From NCBI GenBank assembly GCA_910578555.1, contig CAJTPS010000003.1, forward strand, positions 142,302 to 206,301: a stretch of DNA of 64,000 nucleotides, read 5' to 3'. The notes beneath the pieces were generated by a model. The model saw only the letters and a program-made list of their open reading frames with translations. It did not search any database and was not told the origin of the DNA. A program made the translations under genes and the position numbers. The stretch's first letter is position 1. Every line of letters starts with the position of its first letter. Shown here piece after piece: positions 9,456 through 18,079 of the stretch. This DNA comes from an uncultured Lachnospiraceae bacterium (lineage in GTDB: Bacteria; Bacillota; Clostridia; Lachnospirales; Lachnospiraceae).

Positions 9456-9608
9456 TTGAGAATTTTGAAACGGCTTATTAAATTACATAAATTTATATTC
9501 TGTATGGCGATACTGGTCACTTCCTTGTCGATCATTTTTCATCTATGCTGGAATCAGTTTCTGGCAGGTCTACTGGACATTCCGGGGGATAATGCTCATG
9601 TACGGTAA
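9456..9608 (+). pseudogene. ABC exporter N-terminal fragment
   Basis: A TTG start with AAGGGAG upstream opens a 50-codon frame encoding a basic N-terminus (LRILKRLIKLHKF) and one strong membrane helix, then stops. This resembles the first transmembrane segment of an ABC exporter half-transporter. A matching internal fragment of such a transporter reappears at 14200-14560, so I infer both belong to one gene interrupted by the imported cassette. The assignment rests on sequence character, not on an alignment. Confidence 0.4.
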
Positions 9609-9680
9609 AGAAGCAAGCAACCGAAAACAAGAGATAGACCGCCAGCACCACACTATTCCGAACTATAAGGCATTTAAGAA

Positions 9681-9842
9681 GTGATTGCATTTACAGAACA
9701 AAACTTTTCCATGCTTATTCAAAACATACAGTACGGGAGTAGGATAGCCTATTCCCATTTTTTAAAGATTACCATTGAGAACCGTATCAAAGCACAGTAT
9801 AATATCGAATGGAATACAGGCAAATGGAGAAAAGCAGAATGA
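9681..9842 (+). CDS. Small ORF overlapping the response regulator, unknown
   Basis: A 53-residue frame from GTG to TGA, with the stop overlapping the next gene's start as ATGA, which suggests translational coupling. The product is polar with a basic, Trp-containing C-terminus (NTGKWRKAE) and no recognisable domain. It could be the 3' remnant of a larger gene lost when the cassette was rearranged; no clear ribosome-binding site is seen upstream. Confidence 0.35.
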   Translation: MIAFTEQNFSMLIQNIQYGSRIAYSHFLKITIENRIKAQYNIEWNTGKWRKAE

Positions 9843-10558
9843 TACATATAGCAATTTGTGATGATAACAAACAAAGCGTTTCCTGCGCTGAAACCATTAC
9901 CGATAAATTTTTTAAGGAGCATTGCGTGGACTGTATAATTCAGACATATCAATCCAGTGAGAATTTGCTGTACGACTTACAGGATGGAATCCATTATGAC
10001 TTACTTCTTCTGGATATAGAGATGCCCGGAATGGACGGGATGGATTTAGCAAAAGTGATTTACGATACTATGCCCGCTGCGAAAATCATTTTTATCACAT
10101 CTCATTTGGAGTATGCGATTACAGCTTATGAATTTTCGGTGTTTCGGTATATTCCCAAAAAGGTCATAGACGAAAAATTACCGTTTGCGTTGGAAGATTA
10201 TTATAAACTGTACCGTCTGGAAAGAAATGAATTTTACACGGTTGAGATTAAAAATCATGTTGAGCAGTTACCATATAGAGAAATACTGTATATTTTAAAA
10301 GATGGAAAATATGCTGTATTTCATTTGGCGGGAGGAAAAACGCAATCGGTACGAAAAACACTGTCGCAGGTCTTTGAGGAAATAAGCAGGGAATATTTTT
10401 GTTTTGCGGACAGAGGGTGTATCGTAAATCTGGTAAATGTGATTGGTATAGATGATGCTGGTATACTCTTTTCGGACAATCAATGTGTTGTAATCAGTAA
10501 AGCGAACATTTCCGATTTTAAGATAAAAATGCTCCGCTTTTGGAGGAGACAAATATGA
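9839..10558 (+). CDS. LytTR-family response regulator (AgrA/ComE-like)
   Basis: Cytoplasmic transcription regulator with an N-terminal receiver domain (acidic pair CDDN near residue 9; phosphoacceptor Asp in LLLLDIEMPGMDG) and a C-terminal LytTR DNA-binding domain starting around residue 140. I start at the ATG at 9839 (GGAGAAAAG upstream), which puts the family motif IHIAICDD directly at the N-terminus. It overlaps the kinase gene start as ATGA, so the pair is co-translated. It should respond to the AgrC-like kinase and regulate the downstream ABC exporter. The cassette is clearly AT-richer than the flanks. Confidence 0.9.
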   Translation: MIHIAICDDNKQSVSCAETITDKFFKEHCVDCIIQTYQSSENLLYDLQDGIHYDLLLLDIEMPGMDGMDLAKVIYDTMPAAKIIFITSHLEYAITAYEFSVFRYIPKKVIDEKLPFALEDYYKLYRLERNEFYTVEIKNHVEQLPYREILYILKDGKYAVFHLAGGKTQSVRKTLSQVFEEISREYFCFADRGCIVNLVNVIGIDDAGILFSDNQCVVISKANISDFKIKMLRFWRRQI

Positions 10559-11859
10559 TTGGCATTCAAATATGTGTAGAATGGCTGGTAACATTCGTTG
10601 AATCGTTATTTTATTTTTCAATTATCCATGTGTTAGCACCAACACAATTCAAAAAGAAAAAGCAGATTATTATGTTTTTGGCAGTTGCAAACATTATTAC
10701 TGTTGGAGTAATTTTGTTGAATTTTATAGATATTTCATTTAGTCTCGCAACAATTGTTTATGGTGCTTTTGCATATTCATTTGGTGCATGTATACTGTTT
10801 CAGGGAAATTATTTTAGTTTTCTTTTTGTGGCGGTGGTTTATCTTACAGGACTGAATTTTGTGGAAGGTTCCATTTTAAGATTTATTGAGGATATTACTG
10901 GTTATGCGGTTTCAGCACAACTTCAAGCTGGCTTCAGCAATATGCGTTTATATTTGATTATCTTATTTAAACTGGTAGATGGTCTTATTGTGTGGATTGT
11001 CCATTTAATATTAAAAAGGGCAACGGTACAATTGGGTAAAGTTAGAATTGCATTGGCGGGAGCTGTATTAGGATTTGTCAGCGCAACCTATTGGATGTCA
11101 ACAAATATCGTAACAAATTTTAAGGCGGATTTGTTTCAGACAATTTTAGCACTGGCGTTTGTCTTTATTATCTGCTCGGTTTATTTCTATTATCGTTTGT
11201 GCCAGATACGGAAAGAACAGGAAAGTATTGCTCTGCAAAATGAGCTGCTGGCAAAAAATTATCAAGTTGCAAAAGAATCTTATGAATCAAATGCCCGCCT
11301 GTATCATGATATGGGAAATCATTTTTCCATGATTCAAAGCTATCTGGCAGACGGTAAGGTTGAGGAAGCAAGAACATATCTTAACAGGCTTGGCAAAGAC
11401 AGGGCTGCTTATTCTGTAGAACGGTTTACAGGCATTGAGGCTGTTGATTATATTTTGAGCCAGAAAGCCGAGCTTGCAAGACAGCAAAATATAGAAACAA
11501 GTATTCATGCGGAATATCCAAAAGACTGTAAGATAGACCCGGTTGATTTATGCACGATCTTGACAAATCTTCTGGATAATGCGATGGAAGCGTGTAGAAA
11601 GCTGCCGGAAGCATCCGCAAAAATACTTTCCGTAACAATCCGGCGTATTAACCAATTCATTATCATACAAATTGCGAATAGCTGTATAGATGAACCGGTA
11701 ATCAGCAAAGGAAATTTTAAAACATCCAAGACAGATAAAAGGCATCATGGATGGGGAATGAAAAATGTCAGATTGGCAGTAGAAAAATATCACGGAACAA
11801 TGGAGCATGAATATAGCAAGAATATGTTTACTGTAAGCATCATGCTTTTTTATCAATAA
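10555..11859 (+). CDS. AgrC-like GHKL sensor histidine kinase
   Basis: Membrane sensor kinase of the AgrC/ComD type, 434 residues. The N-terminal half has six or so hydrophobic segments; then follow a coiled region, a phosphoacceptor motif (ARLYHDMGNHFSMI, His near residue 250) and a GHKL ATPase with N box LTNLLDNAMEAC and G box HHGWGMKNV. GGAGGAG precedes the ATG at 10555, which overlaps the regulator stop. Such kinases usually sense peptides. No agrB/agrD-type genes are present, so the signal may be an exogenous peptide such as a bacteriocin. Confidence 0.9.
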   Translation: MIGIQICVEWLVTFVESLFYFSIIHVLAPTQFKKKKQIIMFLAVANIITVGVILLNFIDISFSLATIVYGAFAYSFGACILFQGNYFSFLFVAVVYLTGLNFVEGSILRFIEDITGYAVSAQLQAGFSNMRLYLIILFKLVDGLIVWIVHLILKRATVQLGKVRIALAGAVLGFVSATYWMSTNIVTNFKADLFQTILALAFVFIICSVYFYYRLCQIRKEQESIALQNELLAKNYQVAKESYESNARLYHDMGNHFSMIQSYLADGKVEEARTYLNRLGKDRAAYSVERFTGIEAVDYILSQKAELARQQNIETSIHAEYPKDCKIDPVDLCTILTNLLDNAMEACRKLPEASAKILSVTIRRINQFIIIQIANSCIDEPVISKGNFKTSKTDKRHHGWGMKNVRLAVEKYHGTMEHEYSKNMFTVSIMLFYQ

Positions 11860-11950
11860 ATTCGAGGGCAGTTACCCGTTGTTTTGAGGACAGTTGCGGT
11901 AGCTGCTTTTTTGTATGTTAAAGTATACGTATAGAAAAGGAGGGAAACGA

Positions 11951-12031
11951 ATGCCAAAACTAATTCTTGCAATTTTAATCTTGATTGTACTGGCTGTCAT
12001 TGCCGTGCTGGTTTATTTCAAACAGAAATAG
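11951..12031 (+). CDS. 26-residue single-helix membrane peptide
   Basis: A short ORF with an excellent ribosome-binding site (AAAAGGAGGG) encodes a peptide that is essentially one transmembrane helix with a basic C-terminus (YFKQK). Its stop codon runs into the ribosome-binding site of the ABC ATPase gene 13 bp later, which points to translational coupling. Similar tiny membrane peptides accompany bacteriocin-immunity and peptide-sensing ABC modules. Function unknown; it may be a regulatory or structural subunit of the exporter. Confidence 0.6.
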   Translation: MPKLILAILILIVLAVIAVLVYFKQK

Positions 12032-12044
12032 GAGGAATCACTGT

Positions 12045-12758
12045 ATGAATGAAAATATTATTCTGGATGTCCGGCATCTTCGAAAGGGATACAAGAAATA
12101 TCCTGTATTGAGAGACGTATCTTTTCAAATTAAGCAGGGGCATATCCTTGGCTTGATTGGAAAGAACGGTGCAGGGAAAACAACGTTGATGAAGTCCATT
12201 CTTGGATTGAATACCAATTATCAGGGAGAAATCATCTTTCACGGAAAAAAGATGAAACTTTCAGATGAAACGCTGAAAGCGGAAATTGGCTCTCTTGTGG
12301 ATGTAAGTTTTTATGATGATATGACTGCATATCAGAATTTGAAAGTTATTATGATGTTGACAAAAGCCGTTCACGCTGTAGAGCAGGATAAACGCATCCA
12401 TGAACTTCTTTCTTTTGTGGGACTGGAATCATCCAGCAAAAAAAGTGTCCGCTCATTTTCCTTTGGAATGAAGCAGCGGCTGGCACTTGCGCAGGCAATC
12501 ATTACCAAACCTGCTTTGCTGATTTTGGATGAACCGTTCGTAGGGCTTGACCCTATCGGGATTGAAGATGTAAAAAAACTGTTGCGTAAACTTTGCCGGG
12601 AAAATGGAACATCTATCATCTTTTCCAGCCACCAGCTTACCGAGGTCTGCGACCTTGCTGATGATATCATTATTTTGAATGATGGCATCATTGCGTATTC
12701 CAACACATATATGGATATGAAAAACAGTGGCAAGTCTTTTGTAGAGTTGATGAGATAG
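12045..12758 (+). CDS. ABC transporter ATP-binding protein (BcrA/lantibiotic-immunity type)
   Basis: Cytoplasmic ATPase of an ABC-2 type exporter, 237 residues. The Walker A motif (GKNGAGKTT), signature (SFSFGMKQR, a degenerate LSGGQ typical of BcrA/NatA-like proteins), Walker B (LLILDEPFVGLD) and switch His (FSSHQL) are present. The ATG at 12045 follows AGGAGGAATCACTGT. It pairs with the permease 14 bp downstream. By family and by its AgrC/AgrA-type neighbours it probably exports or gives resistance to a peptide antibiotic. Confidence 0.92.
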   Translation: MNENIILDVRHLRKGYKKYPVLRDVSFQIKQGHILGLIGKNGAGKTTLMKSILGLNTNYQGEIIFHGKKMKLSDETLKAEIGSLVDVSFYDDMTAYQNLKVIMMLTKAVHAVEQDKRIHELLSFVGLESSSKKSVRSFSFGMKQRLALAQAIITKPALLILDEPFVGLDPIGIEDVKKLLRKLCRENGTSIIFSSHQLTEVCDLADDIIILNDGIIAYSNTYMDMKNSGKSFVELMR

Positions 12759-12772
12759 GGAGGAAAACTAAC

Positions 12773-13561
12773 ATGAGTTTAGCACAGGTTATCAAAACAG
12801 AACTATATAAGAACAGCCGGAGGAAGAGCAGCTTGATGTTGTTTATCCCTATGCTGTTGGCAATCGTTGTTACATTGGGATATGCGCATGGGGTAATCGA
12901 ACTAAATCTAATAACTGGCGACACAGGCATTTACTCCTGCATGGATTTTGTTTTTATCGTCTGGAATGTATTGTCTGGGCTGGGCATCATAGGAATATTG
13001 CTCATTCTGTTTGCGGCATTCCAATTCTCAGGGGAGATTGAACGTGGTCAGATTAAATTGATGCTCTTACGGATTGGAAAAAGGTCAACCGTAGTCTGGG
13101 GAAAATATTTGGCTGTTATTATTGCGACAGTTGTTTTTATTGTGGGAACGATTCTGGTCTGTATTGGCTCTTATTATCTGTTTGTATCTGGCTTGCCAAT
13201 GGGAACAGGAACATTCGCATCTGCAATGGATGGCTTTTCTACTATAAATGTATTGAGTTCCATTGCTTTGCAGATGATGATGTATCTGCTCTTGATTAGT
13301 ATTACTTTTTTTGTTGGACTGTTTGCCAATCCATTCGTTACTTTTATCTTAACGATAGTAATGATGTATGCTGGAAATTATCTGGCTGGGGCTGAAAATT
13401 TTGTTTCAAGGCTATTTCCGAATTATTGGAGTAGCCAAATTATTCTGAATGGCACAGCTTCAACGATACCTGTATTAACATCCGTATTTGTCATAGTGGT
13501 TTTAACAGTGATTTTAATGTCGGTAACAACAATGTTTTTTGGAAAGCAAGATATAAAATGA
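12773..13561 (+). CDS. ABC-2 type permease subunit
   Basis: Membrane partner of the preceding ATPase, 262 residues with about six hydrophobic segments and the typical N-terminal cytoplasmic stretch (VIKTELYKNSRRKS) before the first helix. It follows the ATPase by 14 bp with AGGGAGG as ribosome-binding site. Substrate unknown. It ends just before the transposon-remnant sigma gene, marking the end of the functional part of the cassette. Confidence 0.85.
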   Translation: MSLAQVIKTELYKNSRRKSSLMLFIPMLLAIVVTLGYAHGVIELNLITGDTGIYSCMDFVFIVWNVLSGLGIIGILLILFAAFQFSGEIERGQIKLMLLRIGKRSTVVWGKYLAVIIATVVFIVGTILVCIGSYYLFVSGLPMGTGTFASAMDGFSTINVLSSIALQMMMYLLLISITFFVGLFANPFVTFILTIVMMYAGNYLAGAENFVSRLFPNYWSSQIILNGTASTIPVLTSVFVIVVLTVILMSVTTMFFGKQDIK

Positions 13562-13567
13562 AAAATG

Positions 13568-13942
13568 CTTATGGAAATAAAGCGGAACACTACAATATGG
13601 TTGAAAGATAGTAAAAACAAGGTAAATACAACACAAATAGCAAAACCAGCCGAGCTGGTCAACGGTAAAATGAACGGGCTTTTCATAAATCCCTATGAGG
13701 AATATTCCGTCACGATATGCGGTCAGACAATTATGTTGACCAGTGAGGAGCCTGCCGAAGTCCTGTCCGTCCTGCCGGAGAAAAAGAGGGAAATCATCTA
13801 CCTTTATTTTTTCGGGAGATACACACAGCAGGAAATCGGGGAAATATACGGACGTTGCCGGAGTACGGCGTGGTATCACATACACAGTGCCTTACAAATG
13901 CTGCATGAAGAAATGGAGCTGCTTTTCCATGAGGAATCCTAA
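13568..13942 (+). CDS. Sigma-70 region 4-like protein, conjugative-element remnant
   Basis: The C-terminal half (from about residue 73) is a sigma-70 region 4 helix-turn-helix of the type carried by Tn916/CTn-like integrative elements: LPEKKREIIYLYFFGRYTQQ followed by EIGEIYGRCRSTAWYHI. The N-terminal ~70 residues do not resemble those proteins and may come from a fusion during decay. Ribosome-binding site is poor. It marks the surrounding AT-rich segment as derived from an integrative conjugative element. Confidence 0.6.
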   Translation, partial: LMEIKRNTTIWLKDSKNKVNTTQIAKPAELVNGKMNGLFINPYEEYSVTICGQTIMLTSEEPAEVLSVLPEKKREIIYLYFFGRYTQQEIGEIYGRCRSTAWYHIHSALQMLHEEMELLFHEES

Positions 13943-14003
13943 ATTTGTGCCGTATGAAACCATTGTCCGGGCAACCAGCGGAGAGCCGGAAGCCGTGGAC
14001 TAA
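13929..14003 (+). pseudogene. Truncated HTH gene of a conjugative element
   Basis: A 24-codon frame overlapping the sigma-like gene begins MRNPKFVPYETIVRATSGEP, the typical start of the helix-turn-helix protein that follows the sigma gene in Tn916/CTn-type elements, where it is normally over 60 residues longer. Here it stops immediately after GEPEAVD, so the body of the gene is missing. Confidence 0.55.
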
Positions 14004-14199
14004 AGCCCGACCCGTCCGGCAGTCAGCCGGACAGGGAACGGCAAAATTTTTTACACTTCTTTTACTTCTTTATCTCACATGAGCAATAGCTGCGGGCGGG
14101 TCACATGTAATACCGGCTGTTTTACCGGCCGGGATATTTATTATTCTTTTTTCTGCGGTCAGCGAATATTTTTCCGCGTATCTTTCCTCGTACACTTGT

Positions 14200-14560
14200 G
14201 AAATTTTTGCGCATGAAATGCGGATGGGGTATGTCAGATACTATTTGCAGGGCAATATTCGAGTGTTTCCGGTCATTCAGATCTATGACGCTTATTAGCT
14301 GATCAAAGGTGTTATGGCGGACAACCTTTCAGAATGGGAGGATATGAATGTTAAGAAAGAGAGGATTGCGGCGGGACTCATGTCGCTTTCAGGCGTACTC
14401 TCATTTGTACCGCTCCTGTTACTGCTTGGAGCTGGCGGGGCTATGGTGATGAACGGGGAGATTAGCATAGGGATTTTCTATATCTTTATCAATCTGTCGG
14501 GGAACGTCTCGGGATTTTTGCAGAATATGCCAGGCATTTATTGGTCAAGATGGTATGTAT
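14200..14560 (+). pseudogene. ABC exporter internal fragment with in-frame stop
   Basis: A continuous frame (14200-14560) reads as the last membrane segments of an ABC exporter half-transporter: GNIRVFPVIQIYDAY, an in-frame TAG at about 14297, then NLSEWEDMNVKKERIAAG and two hydrophobic segments ending near NVSGFLQNMPGIY. After that the frame continues into unrelated sequence and the whole ATPase half is missing. With the N-terminal fragment at 9456-9608 this suggests one exporter gene disrupted by the cassette and then deleted at its 3' end. Confidence 0.55.
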
Positions 14561-14652
14561 TGAAGATATCGGTACGCGGCGTGCGCTGCGTGAGGCATTA
14601 TGGGTGTGACGGGGTGATTTTAAATATCGGGATAACAAAAATCAGGCAGGGC

Positions 14653-15050
14653 TTGACAAATATCCCGCAAGTTACTATATTATTTGTAATATGAACAAAA
14701 AGGTGATGACAAAGAGGAGTACATGACGACCGCCGCCAGAGAGAGCAGCCGCAAGCTGAAAGGCCGCTTCGGAAGAGGAATCATGGAAGGTAGCTTTGGA
14801 ACCGGGACGCCGAACAGGAACGGTATGATCCGCAGAGACGGAAAGTACGGCAGGTACACAGTAAGCGCCCACGCCCGATCCCCGTTAGCGGATCAGGATT
14901 TCTGTGAACTGTATGGTGCGGACATGCGGCAGTAAGGCTTTTGCCGGATGATCATGTTTTAGCCGCAGTACAGAAACCGTCAAGTGAGAAACTAAGGTGG
15001 TACCGCGTATATGCGCCCTTTGCCGATGAAATAGATTGGCAAAAGGCGTT
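14653..15050 (+). promoter_or_regulatory. T-box riboswitch leader of valS with its promoter
   Basis: The leader starts with a near-perfect sigma-A promoter: TTGACA (14653-14658), 17-bp spacer, TATATT (14676-14681). About 310 bases on is the T-box core AAGGTGGTACCGCG (14994-15007), which pairs with the free 3' end of uncharged tRNA in the antiterminator. It is followed by a terminator hairpin, CGCCCTTTGCC ... GGCAAAAGGCG, and a T run (about 15022-15055). The stem I start AGAGGAGTA is recognisable near 14713. By position it senses uncharged tRNA-Val and controls valS, which begins 100 bp downstream. I could not place the specifier codon with confidence. Confidence 0.9.
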
Positions 15051-15079
15051 TTTTACGATATAGGAAATTCCTACGCTTA

Positions 15080-15117
15080 TTCGAATCAGCAGAATATGCA
15101 TTCCGGGCCTGCTGATT
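15080..15117. repeat. Inverted repeat between T-box terminator and valS
   Basis: GAATCAGCAG and CTGCTGATTC form a 10-bp perfect stem around an 18-base loop, preceded by the CGCTTATTC box that also precedes several copies of the dispersed hairpin family. It lies between the T-box terminator and the valS ribosome-binding site. Confidence 0.5.
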
Positions 15118-15152
15118 CATAGTACAATTACAATCAAAAAGGAGAGACAACC

Positions 15153-17849
15153 GTGAGCAAAGAGTTAGCCAAAACCTATGACCCCAAGGGTATAGAGGAC
15201 AGACTGTATCAGAAATGGATGGACAAGAAATATTTCCACGCAGAGGTGGATGAGACGAAGAAACCTTTCACCATCGTGATTCCGCCGCCGAACATCACGG
15301 GGCAGCTTCACATGGGACATGCCCTCGACAATACCATGCAGGATATCCTCATTCGTTATAAAAGGATGCAGGGCTATAACGCCCTCTGGCAGCCGGGTAC
15401 GGATCATGCGTCCATCGCCACGGAGGTGCGGATCATTGAGAAGCTGAAAGAGGAAGGCATTTCCAAAGAAGATCTGGGGCGCGAGGGTTTCTTAAAACGT
15501 GCATGGGAGTGGAAAGACGAGTACGGCGGACGTATCATCGGCCAGCTCAAGAAACTAGGTTCTTCCTGTGATTGGGACAGGGAGCGGTTTACCATGGACG
15601 AGGGCTGCAACAGGGCGGTTACGGAAGTGTTCTGTAAAATGCACGAGAAAGGCTGGATCTACAAGGGCAGCAGGATCATTAACTGGTGTCCGGTGTGTAA
15701 CACGTCCATATCCGACGCGGAGGTGGAGTATGAGGAGCAGGCAGGTCATTTCTGGCATATTAAGTATCCGCTTGTGGATGAGAACGGTCAGCCCAGCAGG
15801 ACAGAGTTTCTGGAATTTGCAACCACCCGTCCGGAGACAATGCTCGGCGATACGGCAGTGGCGGTAAACCCCAATGACGAGAGATATACTTATTTAAAAG
15901 GAAGACAGGTATGGCTGCCGATCGTGAACAAGCCGATTCCGGTTGTGGAGGACGAGTATGTTGACATGGAGTTTGGCACAGGTGTCGTTAAGATCACGCC
16001 GGCGCATGACCCCAACGACTTCGAGGTGGGCAGGCGGCATAATCTGCCCGAAGTCAATATTATGAATGACGATGCCACCATCAATGCGAACGGCGGCAAA
16101 TATGAAGGACTGGACCGTTATGAGGCCAGAAAGCAGATCGTAAAGGAACTGGAAGCGGAAGGGCTTCTGGTTAAGATCGAGGATTATTCTCATAATGTAG
16201 GAACCCATGACCGCTGTAAGACGACCATCGAGCCGATGATCAAGAAACAGTGGTTCGTGAAGATGGATGAACTGATCAAGCCCGCGGTGGAGGCTGTGAA
16301 GAAGGGCGAAATCAAGCTGATTCCGGAGCGCATGGACAAGACGTACTATAACTGGACGGACAACATCCGCGACTGGTGTATCAGCCGTCAGTTGTGGTGG
16401 GGACACAGGATTCCGGCATACTATTGCGATGAGTGCGGCGAGGTGGTGGTTGCCGGGGCTGCGCCCGCGGTATGTCCGAAGTGCGGCAGCACACATTTCA
16501 CGCAGGACCCGGATACGTTAGATACATGGTTTTCCTCCGCGCTGTGGCCGTTTTCCACGCTTGGATGGCCGGAAATGACGGAAGACCTGAAGTATTTCTA
16601 TCCCACGGACGTGCTTGTGACGGGGTATGATATTATCTTTTTCTGGGTTATCCGCATGATCTTCTCCGGTTATGAACAGATGGGGGAGAAGCCGTTCCAT
16701 ACCGTATTGTTCCACGGACTGGTACGGGATTCCCAGGGGCGCAAGATGAGCAAGTCTCTGGGCAACGGGATCGACCCCCTGGAGATCATCGAGAAGTACG
16801 GCGCGGACGCGCTGCGGCTGACACTGATTACGGGCAATGCGCCGGGTAACGATATGCGCTTCTACTATGAGAGGGTGGAAGCAAGCAGGAATTTTGCAAA
16901 CAAAGTGTGGAATGCTTCCAGATTCATCATGATGAATATGGAGCAGGCGGAGGAAAAGACAGGCAACCGCGGCTGGGAAGTATCATATGATGAAATCAGA
17001 AAGGATCTGGAACCGGCTGACAAGTGGATCATATCGAAGCTGAATACGCTGATTCAGGATGTGACGGACAATATCGATCATTATGAGCTTGGCATCGCGG
17101 TACAGAAGGTATATGATTTCATCTGGGATGAATTCTGCGACTGGTATATCGAGATGGTAAAACCCCGTTTATATCAGAAGGATACGGACGGACAGGGGAG
17201 CAATAACGCGGCGCTGTGGACGCTGAAAAACGTTCTGATCGACGCGCTGAAGCTGCTGCACCCGTATATGCCTTTTATCACGGAAGAAATCTTCTGTACG
17301 ATCCAGAGCGAGGAAGAGTCCGTTATGATTTCGAAATGGCCGGCTTTTTCACAGGACAGAGATTATAAAGAGGAAGAAAAAGCGATCGAACTGATCAAAG
17401 AGGCGGTTCGCGGCATCCGTAATATACGTACCCAGATGAATGTGGCGCCCGGCAGGAAAGCGGCCGTATTCGTTGTCAGTGACGGTGCGGACGTGCGGAA
17501 GATCTTTGAGGAAGGCAGTCTGTTCTTTGCCTCTCTTGCAGGCGCTTCCGAGGTGACGGTGCAGGCTGACAGGAACGGCATCGCCGACGATGCGGTATCG
17601 GTAGTGATTCCGGGGGCAACGGTATACATTCCGTTTGCGGAACTGGTGGATATCGCCCAGGAGATCGAGCGTCTGCGGAAAGAGGAAAAGCGCTTAAACG
17701 GCGAGCTTGCCAGAGTAAACGGTATGCTGGGCAATGAGAAGTTCATGTCAAGGGCGCCGGAAAGTAAGGTGGCGGAAGAGCGTGCGAAACTGGAAAAGTA
17801 TACGCAGATGCTGGCGCAGGTGCAGGAGAGGCTTACACAGCTGCTGTAG
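15153..17849 (+). CDS. valS: Valyl-tRNA synthetase
   Basis: Class Ia aminoacyl-tRNA synthetase charging tRNA-Val, 898 residues, normal for bacteria. The HIGH motif appears as PPPNITGQLHMGHAL (residues ~45-59) and the KMSKS motif as GRKMSKSLGNG near residue 530. The editing domain lies between them, a zinc-type CxxC pair occurs at CDECGEVV...CPKCGS, and the C-terminus ends in the valS coiled-coil arm (EIERLRKEEKRLNGELARV). The GTG start at 15153 has AAAAAGGAGAG upstream. Expression is governed by the T-box leader just before it. Confidence 0.98.
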   Translation: MSKELAKTYDPKGIEDRLYQKWMDKKYFHAEVDETKKPFTIVIPPPNITGQLHMGHALDNTMQDILIRYKRMQGYNALWQPGTDHASIATEVRIIEKLKEEGISKEDLGREGFLKRAWEWKDEYGGRIIGQLKKLGSSCDWDRERFTMDEGCNRAVTEVFCKMHEKGWIYKGSRIINWCPVCNTSISDAEVEYEEQAGHFWHIKYPLVDENGQPSRTEFLEFATTRPETMLGDTAVAVNPNDERYTYLKGRQVWLPIVNKPIPVVEDEYVDMEFGTGVVKITPAHDPNDFEVGRRHNLPEVNIMNDDATINANGGKYEGLDRYEARKQIVKELEAEGLLVKIEDYSHNVGTHDRCKTTIEPMIKKQWFVKMDELIKPAVEAVKKGEIKLIPERMDKTYYNWTDNIRDWCISRQLWWGHRIPAYYCDECGEVVVAGAAPAVCPKCGSTHFTQDPDTLDTWFSSALWPFSTLGWPEMTEDLKYFYPTDVLVTGYDIIFFWVIRMIFSGYEQMGEKPFHTVLFHGLVRDSQGRKMSKSLGNGIDPLEIIEKYGADALRLTLITGNAPGNDMRFYYERVEASRNFANKVWNASRFIMMNMEQAEEKTGNRGWEVSYDEIRKDLEPADKWIISKLNTLIQDVTDNIDHYELGIAVQKVYDFIWDEFCDWYIEMVKPRLYQKDTDGQGSNNAALWTLKNVLIDALKLLHPYMPFITEEIFCTIQSEEESVMISKWPAFSQDRDYKEEEKAIELIKEAVRGIRNIRTQMNVAPGRKAAVFVVSDGADVRKIFEEGSLFFASLAGASEVTVQADRNGIADDAVSVVIPGATVYIPFAELVDIAQEIERLRKEEKRLNGELARVNGMLGNEKFMSRAPESKVAEERAKLEKYTQMLAQVQERLTQLL

Positions 17850-17965
17850 GGAGTCCTGAACAGAAATGTGAGAACTTATAAAAATCATACTCTTTTTGTC
17901 TTTAGGGACTGGTAAAGTGCGCTAAGATAGTGTAAAGTAATAGTAGTATAGTTAAAAGTTTTTTT

Positions 17966-18014
17966 AAAATATCGTTTTCAGCGTTAAGTTTTATGTATGT
18001 GGAAACGATATTTT
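17966..18014. promoter_or_regulatory. Long inverted repeat between valS and the FapA-like gene
   Basis: AAAATATCGTTT (17966-17977) and its exact complement AAACGATATTTT (18003-18014) form a 12-bp stem around a 25-base loop in an AT-rich 230-bp spacer. No T-run follows on the plus strand, but TTTTTTT precedes it, so it could terminate minus-strand transcripts or be a dyad operator. Its role is unknown. Confidence 0.45.
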
Positions 18015-18079
18015 AATATGATGTGCAAAACAGAATATATAGGATGAAGTGTTAATATAATAAACCGCGGGAAAGTGAG

